Below, piece after piece: positions 1-9,665 of a stretch of 64,000 nt of DNA; position 1 is the stretch's first letter; each line of letters opens with the position of its first letter. The translations under genes were made by a program, and so were the position numbers. Origin of the DNA: Croceicoccus marinus. Lineage in GTDB: Bacteria; Pseudomonadota; Alphaproteobacteria; Sphingomonadales; Sphingomonadaceae. The DNA lies in the NCBI RefSeq assembly GCF_001661675.2, contig NZ_CP019602.1, forward strand, positions 2,133,501-2,197,500. The letters are read 5' to 3'. The notes beneath the pieces are model-generated. The model searched no databases, had not been told where the DNA came from, and saw only the letters and a list, made by a program, of their open reading frames with translations.

Positions 1-6
1 CGCGGG

Positions 7-1032
7 TCAGCCTTTCTTGAGGTGGCGGCGTCCCAGCAGTTCCGCGATCTGCACCGCGTTCAGCGCCGCGCCCTTGCGCAGATTGTCCGACACGCACCAC
101 AGGGCAAGACCGTTGTCGACGGTCGAATCCTCGCGCACGCGACTGATATAGGTGGCGTAATCGCCCACGCATTCGACCGGGGTGACGTATCCGCCGTCCT
201 CGCGTTTGTCGACCAGCATGATGCCGGGCGCCTCGCGCAGGATGTCCTGTGCCTGCTCGGCGGAGATCTCGTTCTCGAACTCGATGTTGATCGATTCCGA
301 ATGGCCGACGAACACGGGCACGCGCACGCAGGTGGCCTGCACCTTGACCTTGGGATCCAGGATCTTCTTGGTCTCAGCGACCATCTTCCACTCTTCCTTG
401 GTCGACCCGTCGTCGAGGAAGACGTCGATGTGCGGGATCACGTTGAAGGCGATCTGCTTGGTGAACTTGGCCGGTTCGGGCTTGTCGCCGACGAAGATCG
501 CGCGGCTCTGTTCGAACAGCTCGTCCATGCCCTGCTTGCCCGCGCCCGACACCGACTGATAGGTCGAGACGACGACGCGCTTGATCCTGGCTACGTCGTG
601 CAGCGGCTTGAGCGCCACGACCATCTGCGCGGTCGAGCAATTGGGGTTCGCGATGATGTTCTTCTTCTTGTAGCCGTCGATCGCGTCGGGGTTAACCTCG
701 GGCACGATCAGCGGCACGTCGGGGTCCATGCGGTAGAGCGAGGAATTGTCGATCACCACGCAGCCCGCCGCCGCCGCCTTGGGCGCATATTCGGCCGTGG
801 GGCCGCTGCCTGCCGCGAACAGCGCGATATCATAGCCCGAGAAGTCGAAATGCTCGATATTCTTGCATTTGATCATCTGGCCGGTGTCGCCAATCTCGAT
901 CTCGGTCCCGACCGAGCGCGAGGAGGCAACCGCCGCGATCTCGTCATAAGGGAAGGCCCGCTCGGCGAGGATGGCCAGCATCTCGCGTCCGACATTGCCC
1001 GTGGCTCCAACGACTGCCACCCGATAACCCAT
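7..1032 (-). CDS. asd: Aspartate-semialdehyde dehydrogenase
   Basis: This 341-aa cytosolic enzyme reduces aspartyl phosphate to aspartate semialdehyde with NADPH, the branch point to lysine/meso-DAP, threonine and methionine. The N-terminus carries the dinucleotide-binding loop VGATGNVGREM. The catalytic cysteine lies in NPNCSTAQM near residue 135, and the SGAGKQG segment typical of the family follows. Length matches the usual 335-345 aa. The ATG start is directly preceded by the Rossmann beta strand, so no earlier start is needed. The gene reads away from a 224-bp gap that separates it from egtD. DAP made from its product feeds the MurE reaction encoded at about 43 kb. Identification is secure. 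Confidence 0.97.
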   Translation of the reverse strand: MGYRVAVVGATGNVGREMLAILAERAFPYDEIAAVASSRSVGTEIEIGDTGQMIKCKNIEHFDFSGYDIALFAAGSGPTAEYAPKAAAAGCVVIDNSSLYRMDPDVPLIVPEVNPDAIDGYKKKNIIANPNCSTAQMVVALKPLHDVARIKRVVVSTYQSVSGAGKQGMDELFEQSRAIFVGDKPEPAKFTKQIAFNVIPHIDVFLDDGSTKEEWKMVAETKKILDPKVKVQATCVRVPVFVGHSESINIEFENEISAEQAQDILREAPGIMLVDKREDGGYVTPVECVGDYATYISRVREDSTVDNGLALWCVSDNLRKGAALNAVQIAELLGRRHLKKG

Positions 1033-1110
1033 GATACTTGCTTTCTTGTTCGTGAATGATAATTGCGTGAAGTTCCACCGGCCCTGCCTGCGGAATGCGC
1101 GCGGTAGTCA

Positions 1111-1143
1111 AAGCCTGCAATCAGCGCAAGCAATTGCAGGCTT
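1111..1143 (-). terminator. 11-bp perfect hairpin between egtD and asd
   Basis: AAGCCTGCAAT and its exact reverse complement ATTGCAGGCTT are separated by an 11-nt loop, all inside the 224-bp gap downstream of egtD and upstream of asd. Read on the minus strand the stem ends in CTTTGA, so the T-run is weak. It may terminate the egtBD transcript or act in the asd leader. The structure is seen directly; the function is inferred. Confidence 0.5.
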
Positions 1144-1256
1144 CAGGGGGCGAAGCGGGGCTTGGGCAGGCGGGCGCAGGACCCCGGGAGCCGCTTGCCG
1201 GACCGAAGGGGGCGCGGGCGAACTCGCATCGCCGATCGCCGCCGCGCGGTTCTGAC

Positions 1257-2261
1257 TTAGGGCGCAGATCGCAGCGGGCTGGCTTCGGCCAGGATCAGCA
1301 TGAAGCGGCTGTCGTGATCGTTCCAGCGTTCGAGCGGAGTCCAGCCGCCGGCCAGCAGCAGCGCGGCGGCAGAGCGGCGGCCGTATTTGTGACTGTTCTC
1401 GGTATGGATCGTTTCGCCTGCCGACATGGTAAACTCGCGCTCGCAGACGGTGAAGGCGATGTCGCGCTGGGCTTCCAGGTGCATTTCGACGCGGGCGATG
1501 TCGTCGTTCCAGACCGCCTTGTGGCGGAATGCATCGACCGGCATGGTGCCGTCCAGCTCGCGGTTGATGCGGGTGATCAGGTTCAGGTTGAACGCTGCCG
1601 TCACTCCTTGCGAATCGTCATAGGCGGGGATGAGCAGCTTGCGGCTCTTGATCCGGTCCATGCCGATCAGCAGCAGCGGGGGCGCGCCCTCGGGGCTGCC
1701 CGCCTCCAGCGTGGCGCGCATTTCGCGCAGCATGTCGACCGCGGTGCGCGGCACCATGTTGCCGATGGTGGAGCCGGGGAAGAAGCCCAGCCGCGCCGTA
1801 CCGTCGATCTCGGCCGGCATGGTGACGCGGCGGGTGAAATCGGCCTCGACCGGGTGGATCGGCAGGTCGGGTAGCTTCTCGGCCAGCCGGTCGGCGGACG
1901 CGCGCAGGAATTCGCCCGAGATGTCGATCGGCACGTAGGCCAACGGTTCGATCGCGCGCAGCAGAAGCGGCGTCTTGGCCGAGCTGCCCGATCCGAATTC
2001 GACCACCGCGCGGCCCGGCCCGATGGCGGCGCGGAAATCGCCGCTGTGGGCGCGCAGGATCTCCTTCTCGGCGCGGGTCGGGTAATATTCGGGCAGCCGG
2101 GTGATATCCTCGAACAGCTGCGATCCGCGTTCGTCATAGAACCAACGCGCCGGCACCGCCTTTTGCGGTTCGGACAGGCCCTTCAGCACGTCGCGCTTGA
2201 ATGCCTTGTCGATGCCGGCTTCATCCTCGTCAACGATGCGCAGCGCTTGCTGAACCGTCAT
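1257..2261 (-). CDS. egtD: L-histidine N-alpha-methyltransferase (ergothioneine biosynthesis)
   Basis: This 334-aa protein fits EgtD, which uses three S-adenosylmethionine to convert histidine to hercynine, the first step of ergothioneine synthesis. The family opening is clear: FYDERGSQLFEDITRLPEYY near residues 42-61, followed by a SAM-binding segment VVEFGSGSSAKTPLLL. The C-terminal EYSHKY-type segment appears as TENSHKYG near residue 285. Length is normal for the family, about 320-340 aa. It sits 12 nt downstream of egtB, so the two form one operon and supply hercynine and its sulfoxide-forming partner. An 11-bp hairpin lies beyond its stop codon. Confidence 0.95.
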   Translation of the reverse strand: MTVQQALRIVDEDEAGIDKAFKRDVLKGLSEPQKAVPARWFYDERGSQLFEDITRLPEYYPTRAEKEILRAHSGDFRAAIGPGRAVVEFGSGSSAKTPLLLRAIEPLAYVPIDISGEFLRASADRLAEKLPDLPIHPVEADFTRRVTMPAEIDGTARLGFFPGSTIGNMVPRTAVDMLREMRATLEAGSPEGAPPLLLIGMDRIKSRKLLIPAYDDSQGVTAAFNLNLITRINRELDGTMPVDAFRHKAVWNDDIARVEMHLEAQRDIAFTVCEREFTMSAGETIHTENSHKYGRRSAAALLLAGGWTPLERWNDHDSRFMLILAEASPLRSAP

Positions 2262-2273
2262 CGGGCACTCTCC

Positions 2274-3554
2274 CTAGATGTCTTGTGCCAGCCTGAGGCC
2301 CGTGAACTGCCAACGCTGGTGGGGGTAGAAGAAATTGCGATAGCTGGGGCGCGAATGGCCGCGCGCGGTGGCGCAGCTGGCGCCCTTGAGCACGAACTGG
2401 CCGCTCATGAACTTGCCGTTGTACTCGCCGACCGCGCCCTCGGCGGGCGAGAAGCCGGGATAGGGAAGATAGGCCGAGCGGGTCCATTGCCAGCAGCTGC
2501 CGAAAAGGTCGGGCGTCGCGGCGGGCTGGACCGTTTCGGCGCGGTCCATCTGCTGGCCGCCGGCCGGGTCGGCATCCGCGGCGGCGACTTCCCATTCGGC
2601 TTCGGTCGGCAGGCGCTTTCCCGCCCACGAGGCAAAGGCGTCGGCTTCGTAATAGGAGATATGCGTGGCGGGCGCGTCGGGGTCGCGGGGCTGCCATCCG
2701 GCCAGGGTGAAGTGATCGTCGCCGTGCCAGTAGAGCGGAGCCTCGACCCCTTCGCGGTTTACCCATGCCCAGCCGTCGGACAGCCAGAGCGCCGGATCGC
2801 GATAGCCGCCGTCGGCGATGAATTCGGCCCATTCCCGGTTGCTGACAAGGCTTCGCGACAGGCGGAACGGTTCGAGCAGCACGCGGTGGCGCGGGCCTTC
2901 GCAATCGAAGCAGAAGCGCGTGTCGGCACAGTCCTGCCCGATGCGCGCGATGCCGCCCTGGTGCTCGATCCAGCCTTCGCCCTTGTGCTGCGGCGTGTCC
3001 GGCAGGCGATCGAACATCGCGGGGCCGAGCGGGTTCTGGAACAGGGCGTGCTTGATGTCGGTCAGCAGCAATTCCTGATGTTGCTGCTCATGCGCGATGC
3101 CCAGCGCGATCAGCGGGGCGCAATCCTCGCGGCCCAGCAGCGATTCCATCGCGTGGTCGATGGCGCGGCGAAAGGCGATGCATTCGTCCAGCGCCGGGCG
3201 CGACAGCATCCCGCGCGAAAAGCGGGCGATGCGCTGGCCCTCGGCCTCGTAATACGAGTTGAACAGGAAGGGAAAGCGTTCGTCGAAAAGGCGGTAGCCG
3301 GGCAGATGATCGCGCAGCAGGAAGGTTTCGAAGAACCAGCTGGTATGCGCCAGATGCCATTTCGCGGGGCTGGCATCCTCCATCGACTGGATGGTGGCGT
3401 CCGCGTCGGACAGATGTTCGGCAAGGGCAAGGCTGAGCGCGCGGGTAGATCGGAAACTGTCGGAGAGCGAGGGTGCGGGCCTGGAAGATCGTCCTGCCTC
3501 CCCCCCGGCATGCACATTACCGGGCACGAGCGTTTTCTGGGCGGCTGTGTCCAT
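2274..3554 (-). CDS. egtB: Ergothioneine sulfoxide synthase EgtB
   Basis: This 426-aa protein is a non-haem iron enzyme that joins hercynine to a thiol donor with O2 to form the sulfoxide intermediate of ergothioneine. The N-terminal DinB-like domain shows HLAHTSWFFETFLL and the iron-ligand motif HEQQHQE (HxxxHxE). The C-terminal formylglycine-generating-enzyme-type domain shows RLPTEAEWEVAA and a C-terminal RPSYRNFFYP segment. The start at 3554 follows no upstream in-frame alternative that adds conserved sequence. It is operonic with egtD, 12 nt away. No EgtA, EgtC or EgtE is nearby, so the thiol donor (cysteine or gamma-glutamylcysteine) cannot be read from the neighbourhood. Confidence 0.94.
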   Translation of the reverse strand: MDTAAQKTLVPGNVHAGGEAGRSSRPAPSLSDSFRSTRALSLALAEHLSDADATIQSMEDASPAKWHLAHTSWFFETFLLRDHLPGYRLFDERFPFLFNSYYEAEGQRIARFSRGMLSRPALDECIAFRRAIDHAMESLLGREDCAPLIALGIAHEQQHQELLLTDIKHALFQNPLGPAMFDRLPDTPQHKGEGWIEHQGGIARIGQDCADTRFCFDCEGPRHRVLLEPFRLSRSLVSNREWAEFIADGGYRDPALWLSDGWAWVNREGVEAPLYWHGDDHFTLAGWQPRDPDAPATHISYYEADAFASWAGKRLPTEAEWEVAAADADPAGGQQMDRAETVQPAATPDLFGSCWQWTRSAYLPYPGFSPAEGAVGEYNGKFMSGQFVLKGASCATARGHSRPSYRNFFYPHQRWQFTGLRLAQDI

Positions 3555-3663
3555 GGCGGGTAAAATGCGCGAGACGGGCAGTTGTGCCCGCCTCGCGGCA
3601 AATTAACCGTGCTTTGCCCCAAAGGACATGAGGAGGCCCGAACGCCTGCCCCGGAACGCCTGC

Positions 3664-5040
3664 CTACGCCGCGTCGCGGCGGGCCAGTACCTCGGCGTTC
3701 AGTTCCTCGGCCAGCAGGAAGGCCAGTTCGATCGACTGCGCGGCGTTGAGGCGCGGGTCGCAATGCGTGCGATAGCGCGCCGACAGCAGGTCGTCGGTGA
3801 TGGCGACCGCGCCGCCGGTGCATTCGGTCACGTCCTGCCCCGTCATCTCGATATGGATGCCGCCTGCATGCGTGCCCTCGGCCCGGTGGACCGCGAAGAA
3901 GCCCTTCACCTCGGACAGGATGCGGTCGAAGGGCCGCGTCTTGAAGCCGCTTTCCGACTTGATGACATTGCCGTGCATGGGATCGCACGACCACACCACC
4001 GGATGGCCTTCGCGCTTCACCGCGCGGACCAGCGGGGCAAGGCCTGCCTCCACCTTCTCGTGCCCGAAGCGGCTGATCAGCGTGATCCGCCCCGCCTGGC
4101 GCCCGGGGTTCAGCGTGTCGAGCATCGACAGCAGCGCGTCGGGCGACAGCGACGGGCCGCACTTCATGCCGATGGGATTGCCGACGCCGCGCAGGAATTC
4201 GACATGGGCCGACCCTTCGAACCGGGTGCGGTCGCCGATCCACAGCATGTGCGCGCTGGTGTCGTACCACTCGCCCGTCAGCGAATCGCGGCGGGTCATC
4301 GCCTGCTCGTAGGGCAGCAGCAGCGCTTCGTGGCTGGTGTAGAAATTGGTGCCCTGGAGCTGCGGCACGGTCGCCGGATCGACGCCGCAGGCTTCCATGA
4401 AGTCGAGCGCCTCGCTGATGCGGTCCGCCATCTGGGCAAAGCGCGTGCCCCACGGACTGCGGTCCATGAAATCCAGCGTCCACTGGTGCACCTGGCGCAA
4501 GTTCGCATAGCCGCCCCCCGCGAAGGCGCGCAGCAGGTTCAGCGTGGCCGCGGCCTGGCTATAGGCGCGGATCATGCGTTCGGGATCGGGCTTGCGGCCC
4601 TCCGCCTCGAACGCGATGTCGTTGATGTTGTCGCCGAAATAGCTGGGCAGCTCGACGCCGTCCTTGACCTCGACATCGCTGGAGCGCGGCTTGGCGAACT
4701 GGCCCGCCATGCGGCCGACCTTCACCACCTTCTGCTTGCTGGCGAAGGTCAGCACGACCGCCATCTGCAGGATCACGCGGAACGTGTCGCGGATATTGTC
4801 GGGATGGAATTCGGCGAAGCTCTCGGCGCAGTCGCCGCCCTGCAGCAGGAAGCCCTTGCCCTGCGACACCTCGCCCAGATCGGCCTTCAGCGCGCGCGCC
4901 TCGCCCGCGAAGACGAGCGGGGGAAACCGGGTCAGCCTGTGCTCCGCATCGGCCAGCGCCGCTGCGTCGGCATAGGCGGGAAGATGCCTTGCTTCCTGCG
5001 ATTTCCAGCTTTCGGGGCTCCAGTCCGCCGTCTTGTTCAC
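3664..5040 (-). CDS. aroG: Class II 3-deoxy-7-phosphoheptulonate (DAHP) synthase
   Basis: This 458-aa enzyme condenses phosphoenolpyruvate and erythrose 4-phosphate at the entry to the shikimate pathway. It belongs to the class II (plant/AroA-II) family, shown by its length and by motifs such as [18 protein letters not shown] at the N-terminus, [22 protein letters not shown] and the metal-site segment [10 protein letters not shown]. Short AroF/G/H enzymes of about 350 aa lack these. The gene stands alone, with about 110-130 bp on either side and no other aro gene in the window. Allosteric behaviour cannot be inferred. The symbol follows common use for class II enzymes in alphaproteobacteria. 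Confidence 0.95.
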   Translation of the reverse strand: MNKTADWSPESWKSQEARHLPAYADAAALADAEHRLTRFPPLVFAGEARALKADLGEVSQGKGFLLQGGDCAESFAEFHPDNIRDTFRVILQMAVVLTFASKQKVVKVGRMAGQFAKPRSSDVEVKDGVELPSYFGDNINDIAFEAEGRKPDPERMIRAYSQAAATLNLLRAFAGGGYANLRQVHQWTLDFMDRSPWGTRFAQMADRISEALDFMEACGVDPATVPQLQGTNFYTSHEALLLPYEQAMTRRDSLTGEWYDTSAHMLWIGDRTRFEGSAHVEFLRGVGNPIGMKCGPSLSPDALLSMLDTLNPGRQAGRITLISRFGHEKVEAGLAPLVRAVKREGHPVVWSCDPMHGNVIKSESGFKTRPFDRILSEVKGFFAVHRAEGTHAGGIHIEMTGQDVTECTGGAVAITDDLLSARYRTHCDPRLNAAQSIELAFLLAEELNAEVLARRDAA

Positions 5041-5171
5041 TTCGTCACTCCATCGCCTGCCGGACCGCCCTGCTGGGGTGCCGCGGCAGTTTCCTGCTCC
5101 ATCCGGTCTGTCGGAATGGAGCCGCCCTTACCCCCTGGGGCAGGTCAATGCAAAGGTTTCAGCCGCAACGA

Positions 5172-8141
5172 TCAGCGCGATGCCGCCGCTTCCGCCGTGC
5201 CGTTGCCCGCGCTTGCCGTCGCGCCCGCATTGCCCCCGGGCACGATCTGGACCCGCATCGTATCGGCGGTCAGGTAACGCTGCGCCAGCGCCTGCATCTC
5301 TTCCGGCGTCACCTGCGAATAGTCGCGGATGATGGTGCGGATCTGGTCGATCCGGCGCGGATCGCGCGATGCGCCGCCCAGTTCGCTCAGCCAGAAGCCG
5401 TTCCCGCTCGACACCCGCTCGATATAGGTGCGCAGCGGTTCGGTGACGCGGGCAATCTCTTCCGCGCTGGGCGGATTGGTCGCAAGATCCTCGGCAATGC
5501 TGGTCGCGGTGTCGAAGAACACCTGCACCTCGTCCGGCTCGACCTGCGCCATCGCGATGATCGACCCGCCGGTGTCGCGGTCCAGCGGCCAGCGCGAGGC
5601 GACATTGGGCGAATAGCTGGCGCCCAGCTTTTCACGCATCGCGTCGAACAGCCGGTTGGAAAAGATCTGCGTAAGCACCTGCGTCTTGCGCGACAGGGTC
5701 ACGTCGTCGCGCCCGCCGCCGGTCGGCCAGGCGACCACCGCCGCAGCCTCGTCTCCGTCGCCGCGGTGGGTCAGGACGAAGGGCTCGCCGCCCGCCTTCG
5801 GCGGGGCCGACAATTGCGGCATCGCCGCCGCCGGTTCGCGCGGCGCAAGCGCGCCAAAGGTCTTTTCAAGCGCGGCAATGCCTTCCGCGCGGTCGAAGTC
5901 GCCGAAGATCTCGACCTGGATCGGGCCGCTGGCCAGCACCGGGGCCCAGGTCTCCTGGAAATCCTGTGCGGTCACGGCCTGCAGTTCGGCAGGCGTCGGC
6001 GCCTTGAAGCGCGGATCCTCGCCCCGTAGCAGATATTCGAAATCGCGGCTGAGGATGCCCGAGGGGCTGGCGGCATAGGAATCGTAGCTGATCGACAGCC
6101 CGGCCTTGGCGCGTTCCAGCGGCGCGGTGTCCCAGCGCGGATCGGCCAGCTTGGCGGCGAACAGATAGAGCTGATCCGCAAGGTCGGCGGCACGCGTTTC
6201 GCCCGCGAAGACGAAATCGCTGTCGTCGATCGAGAATTGCAGCCCCATCTTGCGGCCCGTCGAGATGCGGTCGAGCGCGTCCTGGTCGAGCGTGCCGATG
6301 CCCGATCCCATCAGCGCGACCTCGCCCAGCGCGATTTCCGCGTTGTCCCCGGCGTCGAACGCGCCATAGCCCGATCCGAAGCGAACGCGCACGCTGACGC
6401 GGCCCGGTTCGGCGGTGCTGGGCCAGATCATCGCGGTGACGCCGTTCGACAGGCGCAGCAGCTCGATCTCGAACAATCCGGTCGGGGCCTGCGCCACCAC
6501 GGTGCCCGGCGTGCCGAGCGAGGGGAGTTCCTCGAACGAGATCGCCTCGCCCGTGACGCGGGCGGTATCGTCGGCTTCGACCGGCTGCAGCAGCGCGGCG
6601 CGAAAGGCGGCCTCGTCCGCTTCGCTGGCGGCGGGCACGCTCATCAGACCGCGCACCACGTCGCCGCTGAACAGCTGGCGCGTGCGCTTCAGCAGCAGTT
6701 CGGGAGTCAGCTTGGGCTGCATCCCCTCGAACACGTCCTGCACCACTTCGGGCGCGGCGACGGTTTCGCGGATATTGATCGCCTCGACCACATTGTCGAC
6801 CAGGTCGGATGCCTGCTGCACGTCGCGGGTCTCGACCCCGACGCGGAAGGCGTTCTCGAACTCCGCCGCCTCGCGGTCGATCTCCTCCTGCGTGGGCGGG
6901 TTCTCGATCGCGTCCTTGATGACCGCGCGCACGTCCAGCAGCGCGGCCTTCCAGTCCGGGCCCAGCGGGGTGATCGACACGAAGGTCGCATCGGTCGATC
7001 GGTTGAGATCGTCCTGCGCCACCGACGCGGCAAGGAAGCTGCCCCCGCCGCGCGCCGCCGTTTCAAGGCGGCGATTGATGATCGACATGGCGAGCTGGTC
7101 GGTCAGCAGCCCTTCGTTATATTCGATGGTGTCGACGACCGGGCGCCACGGACGCATCACGGCATAGCCGATGTTGCGCGGCAGGTCGGGTTCGACGATC
7201 ACGCTGACCTTGTCGACCGGGGCAAGCGCCCCGGGCGCGGTCTGCGCATTGGGGCCAGGCACGGGATCGCCGAAGGGCGGCGCAGGCGTGGCGACGCCCT
7301 CGGCCTTCCAGTCGCTGAACGCGGTCTGCACCGCCTGTTCCAGCACCGAGGTCGGGAAATCGCCCGCGACCACGATGATCGTGTTGTCGGGCCGGTACCA
7401 GCGGTCGTAGAACGCACTGACGCTGTCGCCGGTGGCCGCCTGCAGCGTTTCCACCGTGCCGATCGGCAGGCGTTCGGCGATGCGCTGGCCCGCGAAATAG
7501 GTCTGCTGCGTGGCTTCGGAAATGCGCCGCCCCGCCGCGCCGCGCTCACGCCGTTCGGCCAGCACGATGGGCAGTTCGGTCTGGACATTGGCGTCGGACA
7601 GCACCGGGCCGGTCACCATGCCCGACAGCAGCCTGAACACTTCGGCCAGCTTGGCCTGGTCGACATCGGGCACGTCGACGTTGAACACGGTCTGGGTGGG
7701 CGATGTGAACGCGCCGGTGTCCGCGCCGATTGTGGTGCCCAGCTCGCGCCAGCGTTCGATCGCCTGGCCGTTCGCCAGATACCGGGATTCGCGGAACACC
7801 AGATGTTCGAGCAAATGGGCAAAGCCGCGCTCGCTATCCGCCTCGTGGATCGAGCCGGCATCGACCGCCACGCGGACCGAGACCTGGTTTGCGGGAATGT
7901 CGTTCTGCCTGACCGCATAGCGCAGGCCGTTGTCCAGCTCGCCGAAGACCCATTCCTCGTCCACCGGGATGTCGCTGCCGCGATAGAGCCACGGGCGGTC
8001 CTGCTCGACCTGCGGCCAGTCGCGCTTCGCCTCGGCCGAAGGGGCTGGCTGGGCGGCCGCGGGCGCGGCGACGATAAGCGAGGTGCTGGCAAGCAGGGCG
8101 GCAAGCGCGGCGGTGACCGCTTGGCGGGAATGGAATTGCAT
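5172..8141 (-). CDS. M16 family zinc metallopeptidase, secreted
   Basis: This 989-aa protein starts with a signal peptide (hydrophobic stretch, likely cleavage after AAA near residue 30) and should act in the periplasm. The inverted zinc motif HLLEH is at residues 109-113 (H109, E112, H113) in the first M16 half. The second half, from about residue 510, keeps the fold (LLRLSNGVTAMIWPST, YDSYAASPSGILSRDFEYLL) but lacks HxxEH, as in fused two-domain pitrilysin/PqqL-type peptidases. The peptide substrate is unknown. The gene diverges from nfu with a 181-bp gap and shows no operon partner. The family call is secure; the role is not. Confidence 0.93.
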   Translation of the reverse strand: MQFHSRQAVTAALAALLASTSLIVAAPAAAQPAPSAEAKRDWPQVEQDRPWLYRGSDIPVDEEWVFGELDNGLRYAVRQNDIPANQVSVRVAVDAGSIHEADSERGFAHLLEHLVFRESRYLANGQAIERWRELGTTIGADTGAFTSPTQTVFNVDVPDVDQAKLAEVFRLLSGMVTGPVLSDANVQTELPIVLAERRERGAAGRRISEATQQTYFAGQRIAERLPIGTVETLQAATGDSVSAFYDRWYRPDNTIIVVAGDFPTSVLEQAVQTAFSDWKAEGVATPAPPFGDPVPGPNAQTAPGALAPVDKVSVIVEPDLPRNIGYAVMRPWRPVVDTIEYNEGLLTDQLAMSIINRRLETAARGGGSFLAASVAQDDLNRSTDATFVSITPLGPDWKAALLDVRAVIKDAIENPPTQEEIDREAAEFENAFRVGVETRDVQQASDLVDNVVEAINIRETVAAPEVVQDVFEGMQPKLTPELLLKRTRQLFSGDVVRGLMSVPAASEADEAAFRAALLQPVEADDTARVTGEAISFEELPSLGTPGTVVAQAPTGLFEIELLRLSNGVTAMIWPSTAEPGRVSVRVRFGSGYGAFDAGDNAEIALGEVALMGSGIGTLDQDALDRISTGRKMGLQFSIDDSDFVFAGETRAADLADQLYLFAAKLADPRWDTAPLERAKAGLSISYDSYAASPSGILSRDFEYLLRGEDPRFKAPTPAELQAVTAQDFQETWAPVLASGPIQVEIFGDFDRAEGIAALEKTFGALAPREPAAAMPQLSAPPKAGGEPFVLTHRGDGDEAAAVVAWPTGGGRDDVTLSRKTQVLTQIFSNRLFDAMREKLGASYSPNVASRWPLDRDTGGSIIAMAQVEPDEVQVFFDTATSIAEDLATNPPSAEEIARVTEPLRTYIERVSSGNGFWLSELGGASRDPRRIDQIRTIIRDYSQVTPEEMQALAQRYLTADTMRVQIVPGGNAGATASAGNGTAEAAASR

Positions 8142-8322
8142 GGTGCCTGTATAGGAATGGGCGCCATGAAGCGCCAGTGAATGCGGGTAAGCGAATGCGG
8201 GAAAGCGAAACCTCGAAAAAATCCGTGCCTGGTATGGCCGGTCCCGCTGGCGGATAGGCGTGCTTGGGTCCCGGCAAGCAATCGCCGCTTGAACGGCGGG
8301 GCGCTTCGCCTAAATCAGGGTG

Positions 8323-8898
8323 ATGTATATAGAGACCGAAACCACCCCCAATCCCGCCACGCTGAAATTCCTGCCCGGGCGGCAGGTGATGGCATCGGGC
8401 ACGCGCGACTTCGCCGACCCCGAAAGCGCGGAAGTTTCGCCGCTCGCATCGGCGCTGTTCTCGCTGGGCGACGTGACGGGCGTGTTCTTCGGTTCCGACT
8501 TCGTGTCCGTCACCGCGGCGCAGGGCACCGACTGGGCTGCGCTGAAACCGCAGGTGGTGGCGGTGCTGCTCGACCATTTCGTGTCCGAAGCGCCCCTGTT
8601 CGCGGGCGGCGATGCGGTCGGCTTCGCGGTTCCGGCCGAGGACGAGGCCATCGAGGACAGCCCCGAGGACGCCGACGTCGTCGCACAGATCCGCGAACTG
8701 ATCGAAACGCGCGTGCGCCCCGCCGTGGCGGGCGATGGCGGCGATATCGTCTATCGCGGCTTCCGCGAAGGCGTGGTCTTCCTGCAGATGCAGGGCGCCT
8801 GCTCGGGTTGTCCCTCCTCGACAGCGACGCTGAAGCAGGGCATCGAGGGTCTGCTGAAACATTACGTTCCCGAAGTGACCGAGGTGCGCGCGGCCTGA
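8323..8898 (+). CDS. nfu: NifU-family Fe-S cluster carrier (Nfu)
   Basis: This 191-aa protein transfers assembled iron-sulfur clusters to client enzymes in the cytosol. An N-terminal Nfu domain (ETTPNPATLKFLPG, residues 5-19) is followed by a C-terminal NifU-like domain holding the cluster-binding CSGC motif at C160 and C163. An in-frame GTG lies 3 nt upstream. ATG at 8323 was chosen because the family begins M[YF]IxTE. It is followed after 53 nt by tsaB and diverges from the M16 peptidase gene. Possible clients in the window include MiaB, MutY and the ferredoxin, but no direct link is shown. Confidence 0.95.
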   Translation: MYIETETTPNPATLKFLPGRQVMASGTRDFADPESAEVSPLASALFSLGDVTGVFFGSDFVSVTAAQGTDWAALKPQVVAVLLDHFVSEAPLFAGGDAVGFAVPAEDEAIEDSPEDADVVAQIRELIETRVRPAVAGDGGDIVYRGFREGVVFLQMQGACSGCPSSTATLKQGIEGLLKHYVPEVTEVRAA

Positions 8899-8951
8899 CC
8901 GGCCTTTCGCGGCCCCGCTCCCAAGGGGACCGCTTGAGAAGGACCTGTTTG

Positions 8952-9665
8952 GTGCGCACTCTCGTCATCGATTGCGCGACGGAAAATTGTTCGGCCGCCC
9001 TTTTTGAGGGAGCGGGCGATGCATTGCGCCTGATCGATGCCCGCTGCGAAACCCTGGGCCGCGGCCATGCCGAGCGGCTGGTGCCGATGATCGGCGAACT
9101 GGCGGATGGCGGACGCGCGGAGCGGATCGCGGTATCGACCGGCCCCGGCAGCTTTACCGGCATTCGCGTGGGACTGGCCGCCGCCAAGGCGCTGGCGCTG
9201 GCGTGGCGCGCCGAGCTGGTCGGCTTCCCGACACTGGCGCTGATCGCGGCGCAGGCGCGGATCGAGCACGGCGAGCAGGCCGTCGGCATCGCCAATAATG
9301 CGGGCCACGGCGAATGGTTCGTGCAGCGCTTCGCCGCCTCTGGCCTTCCCTGCGATGACGCCCGCTCGCTACCCCCTGCCGAAGCGCAGCAGGCACTGGA
9401 GGCACAAATGGTCGCGGGCAGCAGGGCCGAGGCGCTGGTCGAGGCGCGCGGCTTCGGCGAGGCGCTGGCGGTCCTGCCCGACGCGCGCGCCTTTGCCGCC
9501 CTGCCCGCCGCATTGCTGTCGGCCGATCCCCGCCCTTCCTATGGCCGCAAGCCCGATGCCGCGCTTCCCGGTTCCGCTGGGCCCGGTTCCGCGCGTTCCG
9601 CTGCTGTACTGGCCGGCGACGAAGGCGCAAGGCAGCGCGGGGCCGGTGCACCGCAGGCCGGCTGA
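8952..9665 (+). CDS. tsaB: tRNA t6A37 biosynthesis protein TsaB
   Basis: This 237-aa protein is an ASKHA-fold scaffold that pairs with TsaD in making N6-threonylcarbamoyladenosine at position 37 of ANN-decoding tRNAs. It begins RTLVIDCATENCSAAL and has the family signature STGPGSFTGIRVGLAAAKAL. The PSYGRKPDAAL segment near residue 205 is the usual C-terminal signature, and about 25 extra low-complexity residues follow. The GTG start at 8952 is the first start giving the conserved N-terminal strand; the reading frame is open far upstream, but that sequence lies inside nfu. Its TGA overlaps the rimI ATG by one base, so the two are translationally coupled. Confidence 0.93.
   Translation: MRTLVIDCATENCSAALFEGAGDALRLIDARCETLGRGHAERLVPMIGELADGGRAERIAVSTGPGSFTGIRVGLAAAKALALAWRAELVGFPTLALIAAQARIEHGEQAVGIANNAGHGEWFVQRFAASGLPCDDARSLPPAEAQQALEAQMVAGSRAEALVEARGFGEALAVLPDARAFAALPAALLSADPRPSYGRKPDAALPGSAGPGSARSAAVLAGDEGARQRGAGAPQAG

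Noticed and set aside
5172..8180. Long plus-strand open frame opposite the M16 peptidase
   Set aside because: It has Arg/His/Gln-rich shadow composition. The minus-strand protein has a signal peptide and HxxEH.
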